This document shows, one piece after another, positions 1-12,304 of a stretch of 64,000 nucleotides of DNA. The stretch spans positions 2,452,631 to 2,516,630 of the forward strand of contig CM046445.1 of assembly GCA_025506515.1 (NCBI GenBank), in the 5' to 3' direction. How positions within the stretch are numbered: the stretch's first letter is position 1; the number at the start of each line of letters is the position of its first letter. Under the pieces are notes generated by a model. The model saw nothing but the letters and a program-made list of their open reading frames with translations, was not told where the DNA came from and ran no database searches. The position numbers and the translations under genes were made by a program. Source of the DNA: Flaveria trinervia. Taxonomy: Eukaryota; Streptophyta; Magnoliopsida; Asterales; Asteraceae.

Positions 1-2109
1 ACAAAACTCATCCTGTTGGTGCAGGAAATTATTTTCTAAGTAGCGCTACTTATATTATTCAACGGTTCCACATCCGAATTAATGGTTGTAACATAAATGA
101 TAGTATAACTCAAAATTTTGCATCAATCATAGAAATCAATAGTATGCTTTTTCCCCCAAAATTTATAAAAATCAAAATGGAGCTATGAATCTCACCTTTA
201 CTCCAAAAAATCACCTATAAACAAAATATTTATAGTTAGAAAACATAAATATTTTTTTCAAAATTTTCAGTACCTCAAACAATATCAAAATTGTTACAAT
301 AAATAGATAAATAAATAAATCATAACATACTCAGATTTCATATTTTAATTATTTACAGTTTATTTCCTATAATTTTATAATATTCCAATAAATTGTTAAA
401 AATACCTTCTGGTTTCTAAAAATTCCCAATTTGATAAGAATATTTGGCACAATATTTATAACTCTTCAAAAATTTTCCAAGTCTTAAATCATAGCAGAGT
501 CAATTTTTATGATTTTCATCATTTTACTAATATTTAGTAAAATATCAGAATATGTCCAAAAATTCCTATTTTCGTATAGAATTTTCGGTTCAACTTTTCA
601 TATTTTCTATAATTTTCTCATAATTTATTGCAAAGCTGAAGTATTTTTCCCAATTTTCATGTGGCAGAAAATTTCAAAATTCATAACTTATTCATATCTT
701 CAAGTTAGGTTAATAAAGGTTAACATATAATTTCCTCAACTTTATTCCAAGTTCAGTTCTTCTATCATAAATTTTTCCTTCAATTACTTAAATAATTTAT
801 ATAAATTATTTCACTCATAGGAATGACATCAAAATTTGCAGAACTATATTTCTTAATATTCTAACATATTTTCAATGTTTTTCTCACAATCATAGTCAGT
901 TACATAATAAACTGAAAGTTGCACATAGAATTTTAACCCTTAATTGATAATTTCTTTTATATATCTTTTATTCATTTAGACTTATAAAACTTTCATTACT
1001 GCTTTTTGAATAAGGTTGATGTACTGGTAAGATTCATGAAGATTTTTAATGTTAAATCATAAGGGTTAGTCATATGTGTTTATTTAAACACATCCATAGC
1101 CTTTGAAATCTTAATTAGTTATGTTTTAAGGAATGAAACCTTGATTTTGACAGAAGGAGAGTATGAAAAGAAGATGTTGGTAGCTTCTTTCTTCTTTGAT
1201 GGGTCGATTGAGATGAGCTTGAACTTCAAAGTCTTGTTTACTTGCAACCGAGAACTTATAAGGAAGAAAAGGGTAGTATAGCGTGACCGTAGTGAAGATG
1301 AGGGTGATATTTGGTTGAAGTGACCGAGAGAATTAAGATGGTGTGGTGATGGTGATCTTCGGGTATGGTGTCCGAAAGTCTTAAGAGTGATGTTGGTTTG
1401 TGTGTGGTTTGTTTGAAGGATGATCGAGAGTGATATTGTGACCGGATATATGGTTATGGTTAAGGGACCAAAGATGGTATTTTACATAAGTTTTCATTAA
1501 CGAGAAGTAATTATTATGACTATACTAGCCTTGGTGAGTAAGTCATGTATGTGTCAAGTTCTCCAAGCATTAGTGGCAAGGTGGCGGCCACATATAAAGG
1601 TTGAGGTGTCCTTGGCCGATTAGGGTGTTAAGCATCATGCTTAATCGAATGGTTAATGGCTTTAAGGGTTCGAGATTAACCTTAAATGGTGCTTAGTTTT
1701 GAGGTTTTGGTGTATAAGATTTATTTTAGTTTTGTAAGCTTTTTATATTGTGGTGTTTGGTTGGTATGTGTTTTTGTATTATTTGGTGTTTGTTTGGTGT
1801 TTTATGGTTGAGTTTCTTTGATTACTTAATGTTTGGTAACAAAAGATTATGATTATGGATACATACATACGTAAAAGGTTGTGCATGCATGCAACCATGC
1901 ATACACGCAACATATATATATACATAAACACATAATACACATGTGTATTTAACAAAAGATGACACATGCATACGTAGGATATGTATGTAAACATGCATAC
2001 GTACAATTTTACCATATATGTGCACATAATTATTCATAACTTATATATAAGATATACTAAATTTATTCATAAACTAATTTTGCCTAACCTTATTTTTAGG
2101 GTCGTCACA
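1..2109 (-). repeat. Diverged chromovirus LTR, left end outside window
   Basis: This stretch aligns along its length with the LTRs of the Ty3-gypsy element at 12807-23320. Shared landmarks are the AAGTAGCGCTAC block near 40, the GGTTCCACATCCGAA block near 64, the TAGTATGCTTTTTCCCC block near 142, and the CATGCATACGTA-rich block near 1860-2010. It ends at 2109 in GTCGTCACA, which corresponds to the TGTGAC start of the LTR read on the minus strand. About 500 bp of the LTR lie left of the window. No polypurine tract follows at 2110, so it is either the 5' LTR of an element extending leftwards or a solo LTR. Identity to the young LTRs is clearly lower than between those two, so it is an older insertion. 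Small ORFs inside it are not genes. Confidence 0.85.
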
Positions 2110-2618
2110 CAATGAATATATAGAGGATAAGAATTTTATTCATTTTGTTGTTTTTTCCTAGTGTTTCTAACATATCATTAATAATCCTAAATTGATGTGA
2201 TCAGTTATAAACACTAATATGAAGGCATCTGCTTTTAATAAAAAGATCAAGAGAATTTTTTTAGCAAGAGATGATAAGGTTATATGGGCTAAACTTCACT
2301 CGGGATAATCCTGATGTGTGGGCGCATATGTAGGTAGACGGTCGCACGATCTTCGGATCTCAATTACATGATGACCGGGACACCATCCTCATCTTACACT
2401 ATTGTGCATCATCTACTGAGTATGGACAAACACAACTAAGAGTATATCGATGTTGTTATTATTGTATGTCGTTTGTTTACTAATTATTATACATGTTTAT
2501 TGAATTTGTAGGTTAAAATTTTGCAAGCCTAAATGCAAACCCGGTTTGAATAGGAGATGAAGGCAAGGGAAGAGTTGCAACAACAAACCCAACTACAAGC
2601 ACAAGAAATGGACCAAAT
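2110..2618 (+). pseudogene. TNP1-like tail of the outer CACTA element (relic)
   Basis: Broken reading frames here resemble the C-terminal part of the TNP1-like gene of the inner CACTA (10804-11738). Around 2285-2420 there is a DNPDVW-type block, then a GRTIFGSQ-type block. Near 2530-2618 there is a Glu/Gln-rich coiled-coil segment (KAREELQQQTQLQAQEMDQ). The second matches in character the Gln/Glu-rich tail of the inner element. The segment is interrupted at 2618 by the inner CACTA and resumes at 12305, where the frame soon ends. Stops and frameshifts show it is dead. I infer that it belongs to the CACTA whose right end is at 23723. Confidence 0.6.
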
Positions 2619-2634
2619 CACTACTAGAAAAGTG

Positions 2635-4070
2635 CTAATTTTGCGACAATTATTTCCGACCAAACTACTTTATCGGAAAAACCGACAAGTTTCTGACAAA
2701 GTTACTACCGTTGGAAAACCCTAAAATCTTTGTCAAGTTAGTGACAACTTAGTGACCATTTTCCGACAAAATAACTTTGTAGCAAACTTGTCAAAATCTT
2801 TTGTGCTTTTTGCGATCAAATTACGTCTATAAGCGTATAAAATATAATACTTTACATCTTGTCGAAATGTGGTGGCAAATAATGGTATTAATAATATTAT
2901 TTTATTGTGATTTTATTATTATTGTTATAATAACACTACTATCCTATTAGCTTAAAAATGTTTGTATATATATAATGTGTTTATGAATGTATATAACAAA
3001 AAAACTAATCATATTAAATTGTCATAATACGTAACATAAACTAAAATTAAAAGTATATTTAATGAAAAATGTTTTTAATAACACACGAGAAAAAACATGA
3101 ATCTTTATTATCTAAAAAGCTAGCGTTTATGTTTGAAATTTTGCGACAGTTTTGCGACTAAAATGATAATTTTGTCACTAAGTGGTCAGAATTTCTGATC
3201 ATTTTCTGACAACTTTTTTATTTTTTAGGCTTCCCGATGCTAAAAAATTACTTTTCAAACTCCGTTCTTTTACAACCTTATAATAGAACAAGTATTTTCA
3301 TTACACCATCTTATACAAGTATAAATAAATACGATGTATTGAAAAACACATACATAAATACTTAGACATGTGCAAAACTTGTTTTGAGTATTGGTTTTTG
3401 ATTGTGACTCTATACGTAAGTATATAAATAAATTGTATAACTTAGTGAAATTAAAGTGTTTCTCATATAATAAAGATGATAAAAACTTGGGACCAAAAAA
3501 TTAATTTACGGTTTCGAAAGCTAAAGTTTAAAACTTTTGGTCGGAAAATAGTCGGAAACTTCCGACAATTTTGCGACCAAAAGGAGAATATTGTCACTAT
3601 TTTGTCGGATATTTGCGACCATTTTCCGACGATAACTATTTTTTAATTTTATGATATTATACAAATTTATCGTTTCACAAACTTATGCAAGTATATATGT
3701 GTGAATTGTAAGATATACGGTATGTTTTTTGAGTATCGGCTTCTAATGGTGTGCTCGTATAACTTAATGATATAAGTTATAATTATTTTTGATACTTTTA
3801 TTTTTTTGTTCACGACATTAAATACAATTAGTTATTATGTTACACACTACTAAGATTAATATTTATAATCATATCTTCAATATTTGAGAATTTATTCATA
3901 TTGCTATTGAACAATTGTAAGTATTAACAAAAATAATGTGTCTGTAACTAAAATATAAATATCTAGTCTAAAAAGTTTAACATGTAAGACTACGAATAGA
4001 AAGCTTCTTTTCCGACCAAAAAGTGACGTAAATTTTCCGAGCTATAAGCGACCAAAGTGTTTTCCCCAAA
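2635..4070. repeat. Left subterminal repeat region of inner CACTA
   Basis: Short motifs recur in both orientations: TTTGCGAC or TTTTGCGACCA, GTCGGAAA and TTTTCCGAC. Clusters lie at about 2640-2790, 3140-3210, 3540-3630 and 4005-4060, separated by AT-rich DNA. In CACTA elements such subterminal motifs are the binding sites of the TNP1/TnpA-type protein. No gene is visible here. The matching cluster at the other end (11940-12300) supports the element boundaries. Confidence 0.75.
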
Positions 4071-4962
4071 TTTTATTAAACCTTTTGTTCGTAACATGCC
4101 TATCCCTCCCATTTTTTTTGAAGTTACAAGGGTTACGAGCAAGCCCTAGGTCTTGCTCCTCCTCCCTCTGTTCCCTATAAACAACCGATTTCATACTACT
4201 TTAGGCCCCAAAAATCAACGTCGATGAACATTCAAGGTTGCGATAAGGTACCTGCGAGACCCAAATAGATGTCGTAATATTTGGGCTACGACCGCAATGA
4301 TGAGTCGGTGGTGAACTTTTTTCAGTTTTTGAAGTGTTGTTGTAGGGTTAGATCTCAATTGATGCTTGCTTCTTTTCTTTGTTTAGAGTTTTATGTTTAA
4401 TATTTGATATTCACAATGCACAGAGATTAGAGAATCATAGGAAAAATAGGTAACGATTTTGCTCGTCAAGACAAAGCTATCAAGTGTTCAAGACAAAGCT
4501 ATCAAGTGTTAAGTGTTCAAGGTTAGGCTTTTCAACTTTTTTAAAAAAAGTATATAAGTACTGAATTTGCATTTGTGATTTAGTAATTTCATGATTTGTA
4601 GAATAGGCTATTTGATTGTGTCAATTAGGCTAACATGATTTGCTAATTTGTAATTAGGCCATTTGATTATGTGAATTAGGCTTTTTGTTTGATTGGTTTA
4701 TGTGTGTTTTGAATGATCATCTAGTCATTTCATATTAGTCCTAACATCTAAACAAACCTTTAGTTTTTAGAGATAATATGTCATATGTGTGATCCTCTGT
4801 TGGTAACTAGCTAGAATAGGTTACTTTGATCAATTGTAGTTAAACAATGTCAATAAGATATTTATCATACCATTTAAATCTCATATCAAATGCTATGTTA
4901 CTTGAAATACCATACATCATATTGCTTTATTCTAAAAATACAAAATGAATACCATGATATAA
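4071..4962. other. Inner CACTA leader, no gene seen
   Basis: AT-rich sequence between the left subterminal repeats and the first recognisable TNP2 coding block. It contains a small imperfect direct repeat near 4470-4510 (GACAAAGCTATCAAGTGTT, twice). It is probably untranslated leader and intron of the TNP2-like gene. No splice structure can be assigned with confidence. Confidence 0.4.
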
Positions 4963-5927
4963 ATGTATCATATTGAACAATGTTTTAGATCAACAAAAAT
5001 GCCGTTCCCTCGAGAATGGATGTACACAAAGAGAAACACTAGCAATGTTGTTTTCAATCCGACATTTCAACAAGTTGTCACTTCTTTCTTGGATTTTGCA
5101 TACACCAATGCAACTAACATCAGAAGTGAAACTATAGAATGGGTGCAAACTTCTGTAATTAGATGTCCGTGTGCCAAATGCAAAATCGTTATTACAAATC
5201 GAGGGAGATGGTTGAATGTGACCTATATCATAATGGATTCATGCAAGGTTATTTAATATGGTATAAGCATGGTGAATCATTCCCAACACAAGATGTGGGT
5301 CAATGTTTAAACCCCATATCATCTCAACATGTGGGTCATCACTTAAACCATGTAACTGCTCAAGAAGATGATGTTGATCTTGGTGAATTTACCGGATATG
5401 ATGAGATGATTATAGAAGGCATGCACCAAAATCAACATCCTTATTATCAAAAAGAACCACAACATGAAAATCAAAGAGCCAATGCGTATTATACCATGTT
5501 AGAACAAGCCAATACACCTTTGTATGACGGGTCTAAAAAATAAAGCACACTCTCCACCACCACCAGCTTATTGCATTGGAAATCAGAATGCAATATTTCT
5601 GACTCAGCTTTTGATAAATTACTTCTAATATTTAAAGGCAGTCTACCAGATGGTAATAATCTACCTACAAATTTTTACGAGACCAAGAAGATGTTAAAGC
5701 CATTAGAGTTGCCGTCACAGCAGATTCATGTATGCAAAAACCATTGCATGCTATTCTATGGAGAATTTTCAGAAGCTCATCATTGTTTAGTATGCAAGGA
5801 AAAAAGATTCAAGCAAAGAGGGAAGAACGTGCCTGACTTAGTTATGACATATATGCCTATTTGACCAAGACTTCCAAAGATTGTTCTATTCAAAAAAGAC
5901 AGCTAAGCATTTGAGTTGGCATACAGT

Positions 5928-7333
5928 TCATTGATGAATGGGTATGAAAACATGCTAAGAACAAGTTACACAGAAGGTTCATACGTCTGAAAATGCCTTA
6001 GAAATATTTAAGTGTAGACCATGTGCCTAAACAGTAGTCCATGCGCCTAAGATTTGCCTTAGAAATGTTGAAGTACAGTCCATGCGCCTAAACAGTGGTC
6101 CATGCGCCTAGAAATATTGGTCAGACGACTAAGTGAAGGGCACATACGCCCCAATAGTGCCTATGCGCCCAAGTGACTCATGCGCCCAAGTGTCCATGCG
6201 TTTGAAAAAAAATCCATGCGCCTGAATAGTTCATGCGCCTAAGTGATAAAATGATTAAGTGTTGGCAGATGCACCTACATAGTGGTGAAACGCCCAAACA
6301 GGGCTTATGCGCCTAAATAGTTCCCATGCGCCTAACACATAAAATTTACAGAATTTTCTAGGAGTCTGTGTTTTAGGGTTTTGACCAGAGTTGACTAGGG
6401 CTGAATAATGATGACGTTCCATGCATGATATGATTACATATGATGTTCCTTATTATTACTATTATTATTATTATTATTACTTATAGCATGTGACTTTACG
6501 TGGTGTGTTATTATCATAACATAAAGTATCTAGTAATAATAAAGTGAAAGAGCAATAAAGAAAAGAAGAGGAACATTAATAAAATATTAACAAGTCTTGC
6601 AAGCTCATAGGAGGGACACGACCGTGTTGTCGTTAGCTCAACTGTGTTGCGGGTTAGCTACCCTATTATGCACACAGGACCAATCAATTGAGATTGGCAG
6701 GACCCTTGTAGCGTACCCTGGGTGATTGGGTTGGCCTTGTACATAGGGATACAGTTGACCCTTTCGAGGGATATAGATGGCCCATCACCCGTTTTCCATC
6801 GCGCACATGGTTAGGGTATTGCTCATTGGTCCATATAGACAGTGAATGATAAATATAAAAGAATACAGAGTAAACAAGGCATACAGTAAAGAGATAAAGC
6901 ATTATCTGATTGTATAGTTAATGCGTGCTCACGTATAAAGAGATGAAGTTTTCATGAACAGAGTATTTTCATATGTATACCTATAGAAAGTATTTTATTA
7001 CTTATAAAGCTAGAGCTCACTCAGCAACGCTGACTTTTATACATTTTTAGTTGGCAAGTAATTATTTCCGAGGATGGCATGAGGGTGAAGCTACTCCGTG
7101 GGGAAAGACTGACATCCATTCGTACTTTATGTTATTGTTGTTTTGTAATGCAGTAAAACAATTCTTTTGTAATCAGTTAAACAGTGTTGTATTGCTCAAC
7201 CACAGTGGTTTAAATGAAATGAATGGTTTTTGATAAGTTATTTCCGCTGCTTAAGATTGTATAATTATAATGTTTTAATGTTTTAATTGTGGTGAATGAC
7301 CGACTGTGAGGTTTCCGGGAACAGGGCCTTACA
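5928..7333 (+). repeat. Truncated solo LTR (family B) inside TNP2 relic
   Basis: This is the reverse complement of much of the solo LTR at 24858-26957. The shared run begins near 5930 (ATGGGTATGAAAACAT), continues through a block of short repeats with GCGCCTAA (5990-6340), the AGCTCACTCAGCAACGCTGAC block (7013) and the GGCATGAGGGTGAAGCTACTCC block (7074), and ends in GGGCCTTACA at 7333. About 570 bp of the LTR's 5' part are absent. The left boundary is therefore a deletion breakpoint, while the right end is a true LTR end. No target duplication can be checked because the left end is lost. Small ORFs inside are not genes. Confidence 0.85.
6005..6340. repeat. Short-period repeats CCATGCGCCTAA in LTR
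   Basis: More than a dozen degenerate copies of a unit around CATGCGCCTAAA occur at irregular spacing of about 15-35 bp. They are the reverse-strand counterpart of the TTAGGCGCATGG units at 25890-26345 in the related solo LTR. They are a minisatellite-like part of the LTR, not a CRISPR: spacers are not constant in length and the units vary. Confidence 0.75.
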
Positions 7334-9089
7334 CGATACCCCTAAATCCAAAGACAATATGAAAGCAAGACATGATATTGAGCTTCTTTGTGACTGACCT
7401 CTTTTAAACCCCATCCATTGTAACAACAGGAAGATCATTAAAAATAAGGGAGATTACACCTTGAAGAAGAATGATGTTACACAAGTAAGGTCATGGTTGA
7501 AAAAGCTAAAATTTCCAGATGGGTATGCATCAAACATTGGGAATTGTGTAAATATTAAAGAAAACAACTTTTATAATTTAAAAAGCCATGATTGTCATGT
7601 GTTTATGCAACGCTTGCTTCCACTTGCTACTAGAGGGTTTGTCTCAAATGAGATATATGAAGCTGTAACAAAGTTGTGTATGTTTTTTCGGGTGTTATGC
7701 TAAAAAACATTGCATCTAGATGACTTGCAGAAGATGAAAGAATCTATTGTTCAAACCATTTGCAAGTTAGAAAGAATATTCCCTCCTAGTTTTTTTGATT
7801 CTATGGAACACCTGTCATACATCTAGCTGATGAAGCTTTGCTTGGTGGTCTAGTGCAATACAGATGGATGTATCAATATGAAACCAACATTATTTGTAAT
7901 TTTATATATAAATGATTTTCATATTTTTAACACCTTAAAAAATGTGTAAATGTAGGAAATTAGGATTGATAAAAAGAAGAATTAGAAACAAGGCAAGGGT
8001 TGAGGGTTCAATCTCCAAGGAACACCTAACGAATGAACTCGCTACCTATTGCTCCTTATACTTTGACCGGACCATTGAGACACGACATAATTGAGAGCCG
8101 AGGAATTTCGCACCACAACATCCTAACCCTTCATGTGGAGGCTCCCAACTAAGCGTGTTTCTTTGTCCATCGAGAAGATTAAATAATGGAAAGCGAAGAA
8201 GCTTGACAAAGGAAGAACTTCACAAGGCACACACTTATGTTCTAACAAATTGCATAGAACTTACCGATTACGTAATTGAGTTTGATGTAGTGGCACCATG
8301 ACTGTATCCAAATGAACCGGTTGGAGTCTCAAAGATAAATACTTTGCTAAATGGTTTTAACAACGCGTAAGTAAAACTAATTAAATTGTAATAGATTTAC
8401 TAATGCTTCATTAACCAACACAATTCTTGTGTGTTTCTTAAATGTAGATAATGATGAGCCCAATTAGTGGAAACACTAAACATCTAGAAATTCTTGCAAG
8501 GAAACCATCTATTTACATCCAATCTCACAAAGGGTACTTTGTAAATGGTTTTAAGTTCCACACGCGGGAACATGCTAAGGGACATGCGACAAGCAACTAT
8601 GGTGTATACGTAAGAGGGGAGATGTATAATGCCCAAGAGTCTGACTATTACGGGTTGTTGGACGAGATAATAGAGCTCGAGTATCATGGAAACGGGCGTT
8701 CAACTATTGTGCTCTTCAGATGTACTTGGTTTGATAACAACCGTGGTGTAGTAGTTAACAAAAATAAGCTAGTTGATGTTAAACACAAGTATAAACTTTC
8801 AAAGGATGACCCGTTTATCTTGGCATCACAAGCAGAACATGTATTCTATACATCATACCCTTCCGTAAAAAGTGATATCAAAGATCTTTGGGCGGTTGTC
8901 AATACAAAAGCCCGACACATATATGAAGTTGCGAGCGATGAAAACATGGAAGCACATGGGGTCCTTCAAATAGATGAACGATTTGAGGAACCCGACATAA
9001 TATCTCGAAGTGAACGCTTGTGCTTAGTTACAGATACATATATAATAGATCAAATGACTAATGATGTGGACGAAACAGTTAAAGATGAA

Positions 9090-9152
9090 CAATTTGAAGA
9101 CGAAGAATTTGAAGATGAAGAATTTGAAGATGAAGAATTTGAAGATGAAGAA
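9090..9152 (+). repeat. 15-bp tandem repeat encoding EFEDE units
   Basis: A unit close to GAATTTGAAGATGAA is repeated four times in tandem in the C-terminal acidic tail of the DUF4216 exon, adding Glu-Phe-Glu-Asp-Glu repeats. It most likely arose by slippage in coding DNA. The equivalent region of the third CACTA (37402-37602) is also acidic but lacks this exact repeat. Confidence 0.85.
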
Positions 9153-9332
9153 GATACATCTGCTGATGATGATGAAATGGTTTTCTCGGACATATATTTT
9201 ATTGTTATACATTCTAAATTATTTGTTCTTTATCAAGTGGTATGTTTACTTTTATGTTATTTTTTATCATATGATAAGTCAATCTAATATTATTTATCTA
9301 ACCATTTACGTTGTATTAAATGCAGGCACATT

Positions 9333-11738
9333 ATGTCTCGTAGTCGTGGGCTTTCCCTTCTCCAGGGGATTCATCTAGTCGTGGTCGTGGTCGTCGACAA
9401 AGTTTAGAGAGTAGTCCAGGGTTAAGCAGGACATTAGGCCGAGGATACGGTGGTAGTAGTAGTCAAGCTAGTGAGGGTGATCACATGGCTGATATGGATG
9501 GGGTGTTTCAACAATATAGAGGAACACAACGTGGGGATATGAGGGTCCCCATCATATGAGATATGATGGAACCCAAGATATGGGATGTGGAGGATCACAA
9601 CATGAGTTTGATAGACACAACGATCGTGCCAAATCCGTTCATGATGAGGATTCTGATGCTGAGCTTAACGCAGACATACACTCTAGTCCCTCCCAGCATG
9701 GCTCGAATGCCGCATACACACCTCCTGATCCTTATCAGAGGCTACCTATCAAACGGGTTGGGAAAAAGTATGTTTTTATAACAAAAACTTACATTTTAAT
9801 TTGTTTTATAGTTATACTTAATAGTTTATTTTGATCTTGTAGGTTTGGAGATTATAGAGCCCATAGGGTGGCTAAAAACATACTTGAGGAGAACCTTGAG
9901 GGACCTTGGGAAATATTCAGAGATATCGCCAAGGAAGCAATTCAGAGCATGTTTGAAAATTTTAGGGTAACTATATATGTTAGTAATTTGTCTATCTTAT
10001 TGTTGTTTGTTTTAAGTTTGTATTTTTAACTTTACCTTATATTTTTATAGACCATTTGTAGTTGGAATCCAGCTCATGAACTTGCCATTAAAGATGGGTT
10101 CGGATATATATTGAAAAAACGTTACCCAAACATGATGTTGGATCAAAGAAAAGAGTCTGCAAATAGAGCGAGAGATGCTGGTCATTTTATCCCACCGGGT
10201 GGATTTAACTATGCCATCCAATGTAACTTCCCGCCTGGCTTATGGCAGGGTGACATATGGCATCAGTTGTGTGATGTAAGCGAGTTATTATATATTTTTT
10301 CTTGTATTATATATATTTTAATTTATATTATAATATTTATATATTACTATTTATAGATATTTAGCACTGAGGAGTTTGCTAAGAAGTGTGAGAAAGGGAA
10401 GAAAAACCGGAGTAGCACCGATAGCTCTGGTGTGACATCTAGACATACCGGTGGATCCATCGGATATGATGAACATCGTAACCGCTTGGTAATTAATCAT
10501 ATTTATGAACTTTAGTAATTCTTTGTTTTTAAATTTAACCACATGTTTTACACTCAATGTTTTATGTAGGAAAAGAAACTTGGTCGAGAAGTCACAATGA
10601 AGGAGCTATTTCTAGACACCCATCTTACTTAAGAGTCAAAACATTTATATTTGGCTGGATAATACGATGAGAGCTCAGAGGAGATGGAATTTTGCACTGG
10701 TCGATCAAAAGAAGTTTTTGTAAGTTACCTTCACTAATACAATAATTATTGTATTAACTAATAACTATTAGTATGATAACTATGATGTTGTAACAAATTG
10801 TAGGAGAGTTACTCTAAAAACATGATTCAAAAATACGGTTGTGACGAGACTCAGCATCCGTTGGGTGACATCGATGTGTGGCAAAGTAGCACGGGGGAGG
10901 GTCGGGAGCTCTATGGTATAGGATCTTCGGATCCTCATTTCGTCGTGACCGGGACTCATTCATCATCTTCCTTGTCGGGACCATCACATGTTGAGTTTCA
11001 GCGATCGCAACAGGAAGTATCATAAATTTTATTTTTTATTATTGTTATAATGTGTCATTTTTTTATCATATTCAGATTAATTATTGAAATTTGATATGCG
11101 TATATTCAACTTTATGAAAATCCTATGGTATATTTTGTGTGTTATTTATTTTGTATGTACATTGCTACTCTTTGTTGATTAATTTATGTGAATATTAGAA
11201 AACAATCGAAATTGAAATTGCTCATCTTAGATTAATTTTGGCTATGTTGATACTCATTTATTATTCAAGTAAGTATATGTTATTTTATTTTGTATGTACG
11301 TTGCTACTTTTTGTTGATTTAATTTGATATTCAATTTTTTATTTATGCTAACAAGTTGAAATTATTTATTGTTCATGCAAGTATAGCCAACCTATGTTCT
11401 TGAAACAATATATGTGTATGCTTCTGGCAAACTAATAGAAGTAATTTTTTTGTTGACTCGATTCTTTAACCTCATTTGTTTTGACCTGACTTATTTTGAC
11501 CAGGTCCATATTTTGGCCTTCCCATGTTCCACGAACTTCTATATTTTTCCATTTACTATGTGTACATGTATATATGCAGTTCGAGCGACGTGTGAATGAA
11601 CAAGTGGAATGACAAGTGAATGAGCAAGTGCAAAGACAAGTTGCTGAAATGGAGTGACGTATGCAAGAAGAGTTGCAACGAAAAGTGGACTTGTTATTGA
11701 GTAAACTTGGTAACAATCTCGGCAATCCTCCACCGTAG
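9333..11738 (+). pseudogene. TNP1-like CACTA protein (Transposase_24), decayed
   Basis: The likely start is the ATG at 9333 (MSRSRG), just after the TNP2 tail. The order of coding blocks is as follows. An Arg/Gly/Ser-rich N-terminus is followed by an acidic linker (to about 9770). The blocks at about 9843-9966 (AHRVAKNILEEN), 10052-10275 (ILKKRYPNMM and FNYAIQCNFPPGLWQ) and 10357-10490 (EEFAKKCEKGKKNR) fit the plant Ptta/En/Spm Transposase_24 family. Further blocks lie at 10570-10720 and 10804-11014, and a Gln/Glu-rich coiled-coil tail ends at the TAG at 11736-11738. Introns with GT-AG borders fit between most blocks. In-frame stops in the later exons (for example after LFLDTHLT near 10630, and in the tail) show it is non-functional. 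In the family this protein binds the subterminal repeats. Confidence 0.82.
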
Positions 11739-11739
11739 T

Positions 11740-12304
11740 TAGTCATATTTATCGTAATTGTTTAGATTATGTAAGTATATGGATTGTAGTCGGATTATGT
11801 AAGTACATGGATTATATTTGGATTATGTAATGATATTTAGATCTAGATGCAATTAGGTCATTTTAAGATTTTTTCTGCTTTTGTTTTCCCAGAAAAATCT
11901 AGTTTTTCACTGAATTAAAATAAATCATTAAATAAAAATAAAATTTTGGTTGGAAATTTGTTACAAATATTTGTTAGTATTTTGTCGAAAACATTATAAT
12001 AAAAAAAATAAAATTTTAGTCGGAAGTTTGTCAGAAACTTTTGTTGGTATTTTGTTGGAAACATAGAAAATAAACAGCATTGCGAGTTAATACCTTGTTA
12101 AACATTTGTCAGAATCTTGTCAGAAAAGTAGACTCTAACTTGTCGGAAAGTGGACGAAAAATATCGTTGAAAAGTTGTCGGAAATAGTTTCCAACAAGTT
12201 TTTTTCCACCAAAATTAAATAGTCGGCATTTTGACGAAAATAAGGATTTGCGACTATTTTCCGACATATTTGCTTGTCGGAAACCTCAGATTTTTCTAGT
12301 AATG
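11740..12304. repeat. Right subterminal repeats of inner CACTA
   Basis: After the TNP1 tail there are about 200 bp of AT-rich DNA. From about 11945 to 12290 there are dense repeats of TTTGTCGGAAAC or GTCAGAA-like motifs and their inverse, ending at the terminal TTTCTAGTAATG. The motif type matches the left end (2635-4070). Confidence 0.75.

Larger units (their letters stand above)
4963..9287 (+). pseudogene. TNP2-like CACTA transposase, core deleted
   Basis: The relic is read in several frames. At 4963-5280 lies a transposase-associated N-terminal domain with the CPCAKC cysteine motif and, after a frameshift near 5230, a block reading LYHNGFMQGYLIWYKHGE. At 5571-5864 lies an SECNISDSAFDKLL block with cysteine pairs, then a KTAKHLSWH block near 5890. 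Sequence homologous to the end of the core resumes at about 7345 (KDNMKARHDIEL). The next block (7461-7900) has KFPDGYASNI, LKSHDCHV and the start of the DUF4218 region, followed near 7960-8330 by an ELHKAHTYVL-type block. The last exon (8451-9287) is a long DUF4216 domain ending in an acidic tail. The region between KTAKHLSWH and KDNMKARH, which should hold the catalytic domain (Transposase_21), is gone and replaced by LTR DNA. Frameshifts and stops confirm a pseudogene. Confidence 0.9.
2619..12304 (+). mobile_element. CACTA (En/Spm) transposon, inner copy, defective
   Basis: The left end reads CACTACTAGAAA (2619-2630) and the right end TTTCTAGTAATG (12293-12304), an imperfect inverted repeat with one mismatch in the terminal CACTA. 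It is flanked by the 3-bp target duplication AAT (2616-2618 and 12305-12307), the length expected for CACTA elements. Both ends carry subterminal repeats based on TTGCGAC and TTTCCGACAA. Inside, on the plus strand, come a TNP2-like gene relic (4963-9287) and then a TNP1-like gene relic (9333-11738), the usual CACTA order. The transposase core is missing and an LTR fragment (5928-7333) lies at that position. The element cannot encode its own transposase and sits inside an older CACTA. Confidence 0.92.

Noticed and set aside
1779..2037. Small Tyr/Cys-rich frames on the minus strand, with relatives at 14970-15301 and 22936-23267
   Set aside because: They lie in the CATGCATACGTA-repeat part of LTRs and recur only because the LTR recurs.
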